Source: Sphaerochaeta sp032144095
GTDB taxonomy: Bacteria; Spirochaetota; Spirochaetia; Sphaerochaetales; Sphaerochaetaceae
DNA: 64,000 nt
Reading direction: 5' to 3'
NCBI RefSeq assembly: GCF_032144095.1
Contig: NZ_JAVSNJ010000005.1
Coordinates: 62,001-126,000 of the forward strand
The notes beneath the pieces are model-generated. The model was not told where the DNA came from. It saw only the letters and a program-made list of their open reading frames with translations, and searched no databases. Positions within the stretch are counted from its first letter, which is position 1. The number at the start of each line of letters is the position of its first letter. Positions 49,303 through 58,599 of the stretch are shown one piece after another. A program made the translations under genes and the position numbers.

Positions 49303-50237
49303 GAACTTCCGACAGTTTGAGAAAGACATATGGTGAGACCCTGGTAGAACTAGGTAAGGAAAACAAGGCGATCGTGATGCTCGAGGCCGACCTGGGCAAC
49401 TCGACGATGTCCGCCCTGTTCGGCGCGGCCTATCCTGAGCGCTACTTCCAGATGGGTATTGCTGAGCAGAACATGGCCTCGGTCGCCGCAGGGCTCTCCC
49501 TTGCGGGCAAGGTGCCCTTCATCAACTCGTTCGCGGTCTTCGCGACCGGACGAGCCTACGACCAGATCCGCTCCTCGGTGGCGATAGCCAACCTGAATGT
49601 CAAGATCTGTGGCTCCAGTGCCGGGCTTTCCGACTTTGGTGACGGCAAGACCCACCAGAGCATCGACGACATAGCCCTGATGCAGGTGCTGCCGAACATG
49701 ACTGTCCTCTCCCCTTGCGATGCCGTCGAGACGGAGAAGATGACCAAGGCGATGGTTGAGAGCAAGGGCCCTGTCTACCTGAGGATCAACCGTAATGACC
49801 TGCCCGTAGTCACCGACCCCAATGCAGAATACCATATCGGCAAGATGACCGAGATGGTCAAGGGCAAGGACGTGGTCGTCTTCGCCACCGGTATCATGGT
49901 GCAGCAATCCATGGAGGCCGCAAAGATCCTGGAGAAGGAGGGCATCTCCCTCCGTGTTGTCAACGTGAGCACCATCAAGCCCCTTGATGTAAAGGCCCTT
50001 GAAGGGTACTGCGAAGGGGTGAAGGGCGTAGTCACCGCTGAGGAGCACAGCATCTTCGGTGGCCTGGGAAGCGCGGTCTGCGCAGTCCTCTCCAAGAAAA
50101 GGCTCCCTATCGAGGTCCTTGGGGTGAACGACAGCTTCGGAACCTCTGCCGAGAACTACTCCATCCTGCTCAAGCACTATGGCTTGGAGAGCGAGGATGT
50201 CGCCAAAAAAGTCAGGTCCGTCCTGGCAGCCAACTGA
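49299..50237 (+). CDS. Transketolase, C-terminal subunit
   Basis: A 312-residue protein made of the pyrimidine-binding and C-terminal transketolase domains. The cofactor-activating Glu is Glu56 in GIAEQNMAS. It pairs with the protein coded just upstream. Split transketolases are common in catabolic operons and often have non-housekeeping substrates, for example in apiose or sulfosugar breakdown. No sugar kinase is in this operon, so the substrate may be unphosphorylated. The donor and acceptor are unknown. Confidence 0.93.
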   Translation: MRTSDSLRKTYGETLVELGKENKAIVMLEADLGNSTMSALFGAAYPERYFQMGIAEQNMASVAAGLSLAGKVPFINSFAVFATGRAYDQIRSSVAIANLNVKICGSSAGLSDFGDGKTHQSIDDIALMQVLPNMTVLSPCDAVETEKMTKAMVESKGPVYLRINRNDLPVVTDPNAEYHIGKMTEMVKGKDVVVFATGIMVQQSMEAAKILEKEGISLRVVNVSTIKPLDVKALEGYCEGVKGVVTAEEHSIFGGLGSAVCAVLSKKRLPIEVLGVNDSFGTSAENYSILLKHYGLESEDVAKKVRSVLAAN

Positions 50238-50249
50238 GGAGGCAAGCGA

Positions 50250-51134
50250 ATGAAGATTGGATTTATCGGGTTGGGGATCATGGGCAAGCCCATGGCGAAG
50301 AACCTACTGAAGGCAGGCTACGAGCTTAGCGTATATGACCTGAACCAGAGTGCCGTTGACGAGGTGGTTGCATCCGGGGCTAAGGCCCTTGCCTCAGCCA
50401 AGGACGTTGCCGCTGCCAGTGATGTCATCATCACCATGCTGCCCAACTCCCCCCACGTTAAGCAGGCTGTCCTCGGCGAGGGCGGTGTGGCTGAGGGCGC
50501 AAGGCCCGGCTCCATCCTGGTGGACATGAGTTCCATCTCTCCCATCGTCAGCAGGGAAGTTTCCGCTGAACTTGCCAAGAAGCAGGTAGTCATGCTCGAT
50601 GCCCCGGTAAGCGGGGGGGAACCCAAGGCGATCGACGGGACACTGGCCATCATGGTCGGTGGTCCTGAGGAAGCCTTTGCGAAGGTCGAGGCGATGCTCA
50701 AGGTCATGGGAGGAAGTGTCACCCTGGTCGGGGAGATCGGAAGCGGGAACATCACCAAGCTTGCGAACCAGATCATGGTTGCCTCCAACATCGCCGGCAT
50801 GTCCGAGGCCCTGGTGCTCGCCACCAAGGCAAACGTGGATCCTGAGAAGGTGTTCAGGGCCATCCGTGGAGGGCTTGCAGGCAGCACAGTGCTGGATGCC
50901 AAGGCTCCGCTGGTGCTCGCGGGCAACTTCAAGCCGGGCTTCCGCATCGATTTGCACATCAAGGACCTGCAGAATGTCCTTGATACCGCCAAGAGCGTGG
51001 GAACTCCCACCCCCATCAGTGAGGCTGCCATCGGCATGATGAAGAGCCTCTCCTCTGAGGGAAAGGGAAGCGACGACCATGGCGGGCTGATCCAGTGGTA
51101 TGAGAAGCTGGCAAACATTGAGGTCCGTTCCTAG
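50250..51134 (+). CDS. Beta-hydroxyacid dehydrogenase (GarR/HIBADH family)
   Basis: A 294-residue NAD(P)-dependent reductase. GLGIMG at 7-12 binds the cofactor, SGG at 121-123 the substrate, and Lys170 (GNITKLANQ) is the catalytic residue. Members include tartronate-semialdehyde reductase, 3-hydroxyisobutyrate dehydrogenase and sulfolactaldehyde reductase. In this operon it most likely reduces a semialdehyde made by the transketolase step, or oxidises a hydroxyacid substrate. It is the last gene of the operon, 12 bp after the transketolase subunit, and a terminator follows. Confidence 0.92.
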   Translation: MKIGFIGLGIMGKPMAKNLLKAGYELSVYDLNQSAVDEVVASGAKALASAKDVAAASDVIITMLPNSPHVKQAVLGEGGVAEGARPGSILVDMSSISPIVSREVSAELAKKQVVMLDAPVSGGEPKAIDGTLAIMVGGPEEAFAKVEAMLKVMGGSVTLVGEIGSGNITKLANQIMVASNIAGMSEALVLATKANVDPEKVFRAIRGGLAGSTVLDAKAPLVLAGNFKPGFRIDLHIKDLQNVLDTAKSVGTPTPISEAAIGMMKSLSSEGKGSDDHGGLIQWYEKLANIEVRS

Positions 51135-51169
51135 GAATAAGGCCCATATGATTGCGAGTTGAAGTAAGA

Positions 51170-51208
51170 GACCCCACACTCCAGGAAATGTCCAATGGGT
51201 GTGGGGTC
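51170..51208. terminator. Terminator between the transketolase operon and the outer-membrane protein gene
   Basis: Ten-bp stem GACCCCACAC/GTGTGGGGTC with a 19-base loop, between two convergent units. T-runs are weak on both sides. Confidence 0.65.
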
Positions 51209-51233
51209 CTTGTATCTCTGCAGGGATCGGCGG

Positions 51234-51863
51234 TTAGAACCCTAGGGCAATACCAACCTTTGCGTTGAGCGTATGGCCGGTTACCTCAATCCTTTTTGTG
51301 TAGGATATGCCTCCGCTGGTAAATGTTGCCTTCGAATTGAGGGGCAGAGAGAGGCCCAACCCTGCAACGAAGGTTAGGTATTCACCCAGGGAAAACACGA
51401 CATCTGCCGTCGTCAGGAAGCTTGTGATGTCGAGCGTGGTGATGAGATCTGAACCACCGATTTCAGAAGTCTGGGTCATCCGCTCAAACAAAAGTCCCCC
51501 CCCAAGCTCCAGTGCCGATTTTTTGGAGAGGTCTGTCCTGTATACCGCAGTGACACCCCCATTACCCTTCAAAGGGTAGTTTGAGGTATCGACATCAGCA
51601 GAACCCCTTGTAGCCTCCACTGTCTTTGAGGACCCGATCTGAAAGCCAATACCGACAGGAGCGTTTCCTGGATAGATTGTCCCTGCTACGTTCATGCCAG
51701 TCAGTTTTGCAGTATGGTCTTCATTGATATTCCAGCTTCCGAAGGTAAAGGTTGTAGTCACCTGTTGGTAGGATCCTGTGCTTTGGATCCCTATCCAGCT
51801 TGGGGAAGCGGATAGGGATGTGGCTACGAGTGCTATGCTCAATATAAGTAAGGTCTTCTTCAT
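51234..51863 (-). CDS. Probable outer-membrane beta-barrel protein
   Basis: A 209-residue protein I do not recognise as a named family. It has a clear signal peptide (MKKTLLILSIALVATSLSAS, cut near residue 20), then alternating hydrophobic and polar strands rich in Gly, Ser and Thr, and it ends in an aromatic Phe after GIAL. This is the pattern of small outer-membrane barrels. It has its own gene unit between two other leftward or convergent units. Function unknown; an outer membrane in the host is implied. Confidence 0.65.
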   Translation of the reverse strand: MKKTLLILSIALVATSLSASPSWIGIQSTGSYQQVTTTFTFGSWNINEDHTAKLTGMNVAGTIYPGNAPVGIGFQIGSSKTVEATRGSADVDTSNYPLKGNGGVTAVYRTDLSKKSALELGGGLLFERMTQTSEIGGSDLITTLDITSFLTTADVVFSLGEYLTFVAGLGLSLPLNSKATFTSGGISYTKRIEVTGHTLNAKVGIALGF

Positions 51864-52033
51864 TATTTCTCCTCATTCAGTAGGCTTCTTGTCTTTGGGT
51901 GTAACGCTACCCATAATAATATATCCTACTATTAGTATAGGAAAAAATAGATTGGATGTCACCCTATTGAAATATATAGGGTTAAAACCTTTTATTGTAG
52001 TATTTTATTAAAATTGTGCATCCCTGATAAAAA

Positions 52034-52537
52034 CTATTTTACCGTTTCAAAGATACCTTTTTCCTTGTTTTTCTTGCAGTTGTCCCAGGTGAAGATCTTT
52101 CCGCTCATGGTGAGGTAGACCCCTGGAGGGAGCAGTTGCACCGCTGTGATGGCACAGCCAAGATTGAAGACCGCATCGGAGTTTTCCAGCGAATAGGGGA
52201 TCATGGCACCGGTGAACACCACGGTATGGCGGTTATCCTTTCCCAGGGCCTCAGCGACCACCCTGGCTGTGTTGCACATGGTATCGGTACCATGGACGAT
52301 GACAACCTTCTCCTCTGCACTGTGAAGGCATGCGTTGGCTACTTCCTTGCGCTGCTCTTCAGTCATGTAGAGGCTGTCCACTGCAAGGGGGCCCTCGAGA
52401 TGGACCGTCAGGGTACAGCGGGACTGCTGCAACAGTCGGGGAAGCTGGGACTCCCTGAAGGTGAGCTCCCCACTGATCGCATCATACTGCTTGTCGAAGG
52501 TTCCCCCGGTTGTGATGATCCGTAAATCCTGTGCCAT
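52034..52537 (-). CDS. Short asparaginase-like protein (N-terminal domain only)
   Basis: A 167-residue protein matching only the N-terminal domain of type I/II asparaginases, which are normally 320-350 residues. The nucleophile Thr lies in ITTGGTFDKQYD (about 8-19), and the second catalytic Thr-Asp pair is in VHGTDTM (about 81-87). Proteins of this short length occur as a separate group in other bacteria, so it need not be broken. Activity, if any, would be hydrolysis of asparagine or a related amide to aspartate and ammonia. It follows the ABC ATPase gene by 18 bp, last in the operon. Confidence 0.78.
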   Translation of the reverse strand: MAQDLRIITTGGTFDKQYDAISGELTFRESQLPRLLQQSRCTLTVHLEGPLAVDSLYMTEEQRKEVANACLHSAEEKVVIVHGTDTMCNTARVVAEALGKDNRHTVVFTGAMIPYSLENSDAVFNLGCAITAVQLLPPGVYLTMSGKIFTWDNCKKNKEKGIFETVK

Positions 52538-52555
52538 GTTTGGTTCCTTTCCTCA

Positions 52556-53626
52556 TTACGTGAGGATCTTCATGTGTTCATCATCGCCAGTGTCCTCAAA
52601 GACGGAAAATTCATCAACCCGGAGGAGGATGCTTTCGCCTTCTGCATGCTTGTCGAAGGATTTGGGCTCTGCAATGACCCGTATCTGCTCTCCCCCAATA
52701 TCCACACGGCAGTCATTGACATCCCCCAGATAGAATTGGCTTACCATGGTCCCCTTCAGGTCCCCGTTGGTCTTGATGAACCTGAGGTTCTCCGGCCTGA
52801 TCCCTACCACCACATCTCCCTTCAGCTCCCCGTCATAGGGGAGTTTCTGGTTTGAGTCCTTGAACTGGACCTCTCCATTGGCACTGGTGGCCTTGATGAA
52901 GTTGATCTTGCCTACAAAGTCAGCGACAAACTGGTTTGCAGGGTAGCGGTATATCTCAGTTGGTTTGCCAATCTGTTGGATGTCTCCATGATTGATGACT
53001 ATCACGCGGTCACTCATGGTCATCGCTTCCATCTGGTCGTGGGTTACATAGACTACTGTAATGCCGAGGGCCTTCTGGATCTCCTTGATCTCAAAGCGCA
53101 TGCTGTCGCGAAGCTTTGCATCAAGGTTGGACAGCGGTTCATCCAGCAAGAGCAACTGGGGTTCTGCAACCAATGCTCTTGCAAGGGCTACGCGTTGCTG
53201 TTGGCCTCCTGAGAGCTGGCTGGGAACCCGTTCTGCATACTGGGAGAGGTGGACGATCTCAAGCACCCTTGCCACATGTTCCTTGATGTTCGCCTTGTCC
53301 ATCTTCTTCATCTTGAGAGGGTAGGCAACATTTTCAAATACCGTCATATGTGGCCACACCGCATAGGATTGGAACACCATGCCTATATCCCGTTTTTCGG
53401 GGGGTACAAAGGTCTTGGTAGAGCTTACTTCCTGCTCCCCGATGAAGATCTCACCTTTGGTCGGTTTCTCAAATCCTGCGATCATGCGCAGCATCGTGGT
53501 TTTTCCGCAGCCGGAGGGTCCGAGCAGGGTGATGAACTCCCCATCAGCAAATTCGGCATTGAAATCGTTGAGCACCACCACATCACCAAATGCTTTCATG
53601 ACATCTTTAATTATAATTTTTGACAT
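52556..53626 (-). CDS. ABC importer ATP-binding protein (FbpC/PotA type)
   Basis: A 356-residue ATPase. Walker A GPSGCGKT is at 36-43, the signature LSGGQQQR lies near 135, and Walker B LLLLDEP follows. A C-terminal OB-like TOBE domain (about 270-356) is present, as in FbpC, PotA and MalK. It powers uptake through the fused permease coded just upstream. I start at the ATG at 53626 behind AGAGG. An ATG 11 codons earlier overlaps the permease gene region and lacks a ribosome site. Confidence 0.94.
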   Translation of the reverse strand: MSKIIIKDVMKAFGDVVVLNDFNAEFADGEFITLLGPSGCGKTTMLRMIAGFEKPTKGEIFIGEQEVSSTKTFVPPEKRDIGMVFQSYAVWPHMTVFENVAYPLKMKKMDKANIKEHVARVLEIVHLSQYAERVPSQLSGGQQQRVALARALVAEPQLLLLDEPLSNLDAKLRDSMRFEIKEIQKALGITVVYVTHDQMEAMTMSDRVIVINHGDIQQIGKPTEIYRYPANQFVADFVGKINFIKATSANGEVQFKDSNQKLPYDGELKGDVVVGIRPENLRFIKTNGDLKGTMVSQFYLGDVNDCRVDIGGEQIRVIAEPKSFDKHAEGESILLRVDEFSVFEDTGDDEHMKILT

Positions 53627-53642
53627 TTCTAAACCTCTTTCG

Positions 53643-55364
53643 TTAAATGGAGAATTCACCGTCGGTGAGCTTGTTCAGCAGCCAGTTGATACCAAAGACT
53701 ATTATCAGGATCGCAGTGGCTAGGGCCGAGGCTGTCTGCTGGTTGTGATAGGTCTGGTAGGTAAACAACTCGTAGCCGAGCGTCTTCGTATTGGTAGAGT
53801 AGAGCAGGGTCGACATGGTCAGTTCGTAGAAGCATGGCATGAAGATGAGGAACCAACCTGCCACGATTGCCGGGGCGATAAGGGGCAGGGTCACATTCTT
53901 CATGCTCTTCAGCCAAGAGGCTCCCGATATCTGTGAGGCCTCCTCCAACGAGGGACTTATCTGTGACAAGGCACTGACAACCGTACGCATACCCATCATC
54001 ATGTATTTTATCATGTAGGCGATCACCATGATGGTAAGGGTGTTGTAGATGTTTATCCCAAACTTCCCTGACATGGCCATGATGAGGGAGAGGGCTATGA
54101 CTACGCTGGGTGTTCCGCTTCCTACGGTTATCATGAAGTCAGGTATCTTTCTTCCCTTGACCTTTGTTCTCACCAGAAGGTAGGCCATCATGCACGAGAT
54201 GCCCATGCCGAAGGTAGCTGCCATGATAGCAGACAGCAGACTGTTCTTGGAGGAGCTGAGGATCGATTTCCTGGTGAAAATCCTGGCCCAGTAGCGCAGG
54301 GTCATGTTTCCCTGGGAAAAGACAGGCTCGCCTAGGTTAACGGTAATGCTCGACAAGGCGACTGTTATGAAGGGGATGATGACGATGACCAGGGCGAAGA
54401 GCACCACCATCATGGATATGAGCACTCTCCACTTTCCCAGATCAACGATATTGGGTCTGGTGGATTTGCCAGAAACGGTGATGTACTGCCTCTTTCCCAG
54501 GGTGAAGGTGGAAAGGTAGAGCACAATGTTGGCAATGATCATAAGGAATACCGCCAAGGTTGTCGCATCGGTGAGCCCTTCCTGGCTTCCTATGTATACG
54601 AAGTCGATGATGCGGGTGGTAACCGTATGGATCTGGCCAGGGACTCCGATTATGGAAGGGATTCCATAGGCCGAGGCAGCTGCAATGAATACCAGCAGGG
54701 CAGCTGCAACAATGGATGGGAGCATCATCGGCAGCGTTATGGTGCGCAAGGTCATAAGTGGGCTTGCCCCGGAGATGCGCGAAGCCTCTTCCAAGGATGG
54801 GTCCATCTTCTCCATGGCGCGGCTGATGGTGATGAATGCATATGGGTAGTAGAAACCTGTCAGGACCCAGATCAAGCCACCTGTTGTGTAGATGTTGAAG
54901 GGTGCTGCTGAAAGGTTGAATATCTTCTGGAGAAATACGTTCATGGAACCTACAGTAGGGTTGAGTAGGCGCATCCACGCCATTGCTCCAACGTAGGGTG
55001 GTACCATGTAGGTTGCAACGAACAAGGTACGGAAGAACTTCTTTCCATAGAGGTTTGTCCTTCCTATGAGCCAGGCAAGAGGGAATGCTATCAATACCCC
55101 AAAAACCATGGAGAAGAAGGCAGTTACAAGAGTGTTGACAAGGGCCGACCAGTTCAGGGGATAGGTATAGACCCGCTTGAAAGCTGCGAGGGAGAACTTC
55201 CCTGTGGAGAAGAATGCCCTGAATACGAGGTAGAGCAGGGGGAAAACCTGGAACACCAGGAGAAAGCCCACGATAAGGGCTATGATGATCCATTTTGGGT
55301 CCATGAACCATTTTCTGTGCACCATCAACGGGGATGGTGAGGTTGAACGAGTGGGAGAGCGCAT
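53643..55364 (-). CDS. ABC importer fused double permease (FbpB type)
   Basis: A 573-residue membrane protein with about 12 helices in two homologous halves, each with an ABC-permease EAA loop (SLEEASRISGASPLMTLRTITLP in the first half, SLEEASQISGASWLKSMKNVTLP in the second). This double form is typical of ferric-iron, phosphonate and related importers. AAGGAG lies 10 bases before the ATG. It is the second gene of the operon, after the binding protein and a hairpin. Confidence 0.94.
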   Translation of the reverse strand: MRSPTRSTSPSPLMVHRKWFMDPKWIIIALIVGFLLVFQVFPLLYLVFRAFFSTGKFSLAAFKRVYTYPLNWSALVNTLVTAFFSMVFGVLIAFPLAWLIGRTNLYGKKFFRTLFVATYMVPPYVGAMAWMRLLNPTVGSMNVFLQKIFNLSAAPFNIYTTGGLIWVLTGFYYPYAFITISRAMEKMDPSLEEASRISGASPLMTLRTITLPMMLPSIVAAALLVFIAAASAYGIPSIIGVPGQIHTVTTRIIDFVYIGSQEGLTDATTLAVFLMIIANIVLYLSTFTLGKRQYITVSGKSTRPNIVDLGKWRVLISMMVVLFALVIVIIPFITVALSSITVNLGEPVFSQGNMTLRYWARIFTRKSILSSSKNSLLSAIMAATFGMGISCMMAYLLVRTKVKGRKIPDFMITVGSGTPSVVIALSLIMAMSGKFGINIYNTLTIMVIAYMIKYMMMGMRTVVSALSQISPSLEEASQISGASWLKSMKNVTLPLIAPAIVAGWFLIFMPCFYELTMSTLLYSTNTKTLGYELFTYQTYHNQQTASALATAILIIVFGINWLLNKLTDGEFSI

Positions 55365-55393
55365 TGCAGATAACTCCTTTTGTAGCTATGGGA

Positions 55394-55413
55394 GCTTGCT
55401 GGTTACAGCAAGC
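55394..55413 (-). other. Intercistronic hairpin after the ABC binding-protein gene
   Basis: Perfect eight-bp stem GCTTGCTG/CAGCAAGC with a four-base loop, between the binding-protein gene and the permease gene on the minus strand. Same position as in the other importer operons. Confidence 0.6.
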
Positions 55414-55443
55414 CCCCTCTGAGATCTTGTAGAGCGTTGGCAG

Positions 55444-56484
55444 TTATTTCTTGGCTACAGCTTCCTGGAACTTGGTGCGCATCTCTTCACGGAGTGTAAC
55501 GGTGTTTGCCCAGTCAACTGGGATGGTGTTCGCAAGGATCTGTTTGGTGGGAATTGCATCATAGGGGGCATCTGGATAGGTTGCGCTAACTGAGTGCATC
55601 CAGGCCTTCACGATGTTTTTCTGACCCTCTTGGGAGAGGAACCACTCTGTTACGGCTTTTGCTGCCTTGGAGTTCTTGTTCGGGCTCCACTTGTCATTGA
55701 TGGACATGATGGGGGAGGGAACTACGATGGTACCATCGGTAGGATAGATGACCTCGATCTTCGACTTGTCCATCTCTCTCTTCTGCAGTACTGACTCTTC
55801 AAGGATCATGACAACCTTGCATTCGCCGGTCTCAAGTTTTGTCAAAGCAACAGAACCACTTTCGATCTTTACTTTCTGCTCACCAAGGGCCCGATAGTAG
55901 TCATAGCCGTACTTGTCCTTCAGTGCACTGATCGTATCGAGGGCTGTGCCGCTGGTAAGGGGGTTGGACATGGAAACCATTCCGGCAACGCCCTTGTCAT
56001 AGGCAAAGTCATAGAAGGAGTTGGGGATCTCACTCTTCTTGAATTTCCCTGGATTGAAGGCAAGTACCATGTTGCTGATCCGTACAGGATACCAATAGCC
56101 TTCCTTGTCATAATCGAAGGCAATGTCAGCGGTATTGTCGATCATGATTGGCTGCAACACACCCATTTCCTTTAGTTCAAGGGCATAGGAAGGGTCAGCG
56201 ACCATGAGCATATCACATCCAAGTTTCCCTGCTGCGATCTCTGCGGCAATCTTTGCCTGAAGGGTTCCCGTTCCACCGTAGAAGAATTCAATATCAACGG
56301 TTGGGAATGCCTTTTCCAGCGTCCTGTCAATCGCTTCAATGACGTCATCATACATTGAGGTATAAATAAGCAACTTGCCACCAAGGCCATCGGCAGAAAC
56401 TTTCGACGTCTCAGCAGCTCCACCGGCAAAAGCCATAGAACCTACGAGCGCAAAAACACACACCAGTACCAGTAATTTTTTCAT
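55444..56484 (-). CDS. ABC importer periplasmic binding protein (FbpA/PotD-like)
   Basis: A 346-residue secreted binding protein. The signal peptide ends near AFA at about 18-20. The mature part resembles the type II periplasmic proteins used with FbpBC-like permeases, with LLIYTSMYDDVIEAI at the start of the fold and VSMSNPLTSGTALDTISAL in the ligand cleft. Iron, a phosphonate, a thiamin-like compound or a polyamine are all possible ligands. I see no tyrosine pair typical of iron. It follows an AAGGAG ribosome site and starts the operon with permease, ATPase and asparaginase. Confidence 0.9.
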   Translation of the reverse strand: MKKLLVLVCVFALVGSMAFAGGAAETSKVSADGLGGKLLIYTSMYDDVIEAIDRTLEKAFPTVDIEFFYGGTGTLQAKIAAEIAAGKLGCDMLMVADPSYALELKEMGVLQPIMIDNTADIAFDYDKEGYWYPVRISNMVLAFNPGKFKKSEIPNSFYDFAYDKGVAGMVSMSNPLTSGTALDTISALKDKYGYDYYRALGEQKVKIESGSVALTKLETGECKVVMILEESVLQKREMDKSKIEVIYPTDGTIVVPSPIMSINDKWSPNKNSKAAKAVTEWFLSQEGQKNIVKAWMHSVSATYPDAPYDAIPTKQILANTIPVDWANTVTLREEMRTKFQEAVAKK

Positions 56485-56511
56485 AACACAATCTCCTTTT
56501 GTATACAGGGA

Positions 56512-56520
56512 AGTATAACA
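56512..56520 (-). promoter_or_regulatory. Extended -10 promoter of the ABC operon
   Basis: Read leftward, TGTTATACT (TGn plus TATACT), 27 bp before the start codon, with AAGGAG in the leader. Confidence 0.5.
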
Positions 56521-57133
56521 CGTAATTTCTGGCAGGTGAGTTGAAAAGTATGGGAAAAATATAGTGACTGCCTATATAGAATAAGCTTGTATTGTATGGA
56601 AAATTCATAGGTTTTTTGTTCTTGTCTGGAAGTACAAGGCTAGAATTTTATGGCCTATGCTTACAATTCTTTTGCTATCAAATGCTGCATGTTTCTTGCA
56701 TCTACTTGGTCTGCATGAAGGAAGATTCCGGACCTGAGAATTTCTTGAGATAGCTACGCTAATGGGGTGGTAGGAAGGTATTGCAGTAGGTAAATGAGTA
56801 TTCCCCATTCCAATTCGGGGTATGGGTTCCATGCGCATCCTGGTTGCACCCAGTACAGCTCCCATGCCTGCCGTGTGGCTTGCCCTTTTGGAGTTGAACA
56901 TCCTTTTGGATGGAGGAAACCCGTGAGAAATAGGAAGAGGTTTTTGGTTTTTCAGTATTTATTAAAAATAGAATTAATTGATATATACATCAAATTTACT
57001 ATATATTATCTATCATATCATGCATTTATTGTAATAAAACTTTGTATCAGTAATATTTTGTAGCAAATTGGGGGTATGAAAAAATGGATTATAGGATATA
57101 GTATAGCTATTCACCAAAGGGAGGTTGAATAGC
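56521..57133. other. Long intergenic region before aspA
   Basis: About 610 bp between the divergent ABC operon and aspA. I find no convincing coding frame or RNA. The right half (56941-57060) is very AT-rich and contains TTGAT-N6-ATCAA at 56978-56993 and TATATT/TATCAT stretches at 57002-57016, possibly the aspA promoter. The strong ribosome site GGGAGG for aspA ends at 57124. Confidence 0.4.
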
Positions 57134-58528
57134 ATGGACAAGTTCAGAAGTGAGCATGATCTTCTCGGAGACAAACAGGTACCCATCGAAGCGTATTATG
57201 GTGTGCAGACAGTTCGGGCAATGGAGAATTTTGTGGTATCGAATATACCCATTTCTAGTTTCCCCTATTTTATACAATCTCTAGGATATATCAAAAAAGC
57301 TACTGCCCTGGCAAATATGGAGTACAAGATACTTGACCCTAAGGTGGGCAAAGCCATCATAGGGGCTTGTGACGAGATAATCGCCGGCAAGCTTCTCGAC
57401 CAGTTCCCTGTAGATGCCATCCAGGGTGGTGCAGGTACTTCCACCAATATGAATGCCAATGAGGTCATCGCCAACAGGGCTTTGGAACTTCTTGGCAAGG
57501 AGAAGGGGGACTATAAGGTGGTGCATCCCAACAACCACGTGAACCTCTCCCAATCGACCAACGATGTCTACCCCACATCAATTCGTCTGGGCGCCGCTTG
57601 GAAGCTCAACGGCCTGCTCTCAGAACTCTTGCTTTTCAAGGGATCCCTAGAGGCTAAGAGTGAAGAGTTCCATGATGTCCTCAAGATGGGCAGGACCCAG
57701 CTTCAGGATGCGATCCCTATGACACTCGGGCAGGAGTTTGCCGCCTGGGCTGTGAGCGTCGGCCAAGATATTGAAAGGCTTCGCATTACCCAGACACTCA
57801 TGTACGAGATCAATATGGGCGCTACTGCCATCGGTACGGGCCTGAATGCACCTAAAGGGTATGCAGAGGTTGTTACAAGATATTTGGCTGAGCTTACCAA
57901 ACTGCCCCTTATCCCTTCACACAACCTGATCCAGGCAACGCATGACACCGGCTCTTTCATTGAGCTTTCCGGGGTGCTCAAACGCATTGCTGCTAAAGTC
58001 TCGAAGATTTGCAATGACCTTCGTCTGCTTTCCTCCGGACCCCGTGCAGGTATCAATGAGATCAACCTGCCTCCCATGCAGCCAGGCTCCTCCATCATGC
58101 CGGGCAAGGTAAACCCAGTAATCCCAGAAGTGGTGAACCAGGTGGCCTTTGATATCATCGGCAATGACCTGGCAATTACCCTTGCCGCCGAGGCCGGACA
58201 GCTGGAGCTGAACGTCATGGAGCCCCTCATTGCCTTCAAGCTCTTTACTTCCATCAACCAACTTACCAATGTGCTCAAGATTCTGAGAGAGCGCTGCATC
58301 GTTGGCATCACAGCCAACAAGGAGCGCTGCCGCCTGATGGTGGAGAACAGCATTGGTCTGGTAACCGCCCTTGTGCCTACCCTTGGGTACGAAACATGTT
58401 CCGAAATCGCAAAAAAGGCCCTTAGGACCAATGGCTCTGTCTATCAGATCGTGTTGGAGGAGGGCTACCTTTCCAAGGAAGACCTGGATAGGATCCTTTC
58501 CCCTGAATCGATGCTCCAGCCTTTCTAG
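57134..58528 (+). CDS. aspA: Aspartate ammonia-lyase (aspartase)
   Basis: A 464-residue lyase of the fumarase/aspartase superfamily that splits aspartate to fumarate and ammonia. The N-terminal EHDLLGDKQVPIEAYYGVQT is aspartase-like, and the family signature GSSIMPGKVNP is at 318-328 with the catalytic Ser in the flexible loop. The ATG at 57134 lies nine bases after GGGAGG. A TTG three codons earlier is too close to it. It is a single gene with a terminator. Fumarase class II is the main alternative, but the N-terminal sequence favours aspartase. It may act downstream of the asparaginase-like protein at 52034. Confidence 0.9.
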   Translation: MDKFRSEHDLLGDKQVPIEAYYGVQTVRAMENFVVSNIPISSFPYFIQSLGYIKKATALANMEYKILDPKVGKAIIGACDEIIAGKLLDQFPVDAIQGGAGTSTNMNANEVIANRALELLGKEKGDYKVVHPNNHVNLSQSTNDVYPTSIRLGAAWKLNGLLSELLLFKGSLEAKSEEFHDVLKMGRTQLQDAIPMTLGQEFAAWAVSVGQDIERLRITQTLMYEINMGATAIGTGLNAPKGYAEVVTRYLAELTKLPLIPSHNLIQATHDTGSFIELSGVLKRIAAKVSKICNDLRLLSSGPRAGINEINLPPMQPGSSIMPGKVNPVIPEVVNQVAFDIIGNDLAITLAAEAGQLELNVMEPLIAFKLFTSINQLTNVLKILRERCIVGITANKERCRLMVENSIGLVTALVPTLGYETCSEIAKKALRTNGSVYQIVLEEGYLSKEDLDRILSPESMLQPF

Positions 58529-58562
58529 GACCCTGCGTCAAAAATCTAATTACCAGTAGATT

Positions 58563-58599
58563 ACCAGGCTTGGATCATAGGGATCCACGCCTGGTTTTC
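58563..58599 (+). terminator. Terminator after aspA
   Basis: Seven-bp stem ACCAGGC/GCCTGGT around an inner GGATC/GGATCC region, followed by TTTTCC. Located 34 bp after the stop codon. Confidence 0.55.

Noticed and set aside
49350..50177. Open frame of 275 codons antisense to the transketolase C-terminal gene
   Set aside because: A shadow frame: the real gene has all transketolase motifs, and the antisense product resembles nothing.
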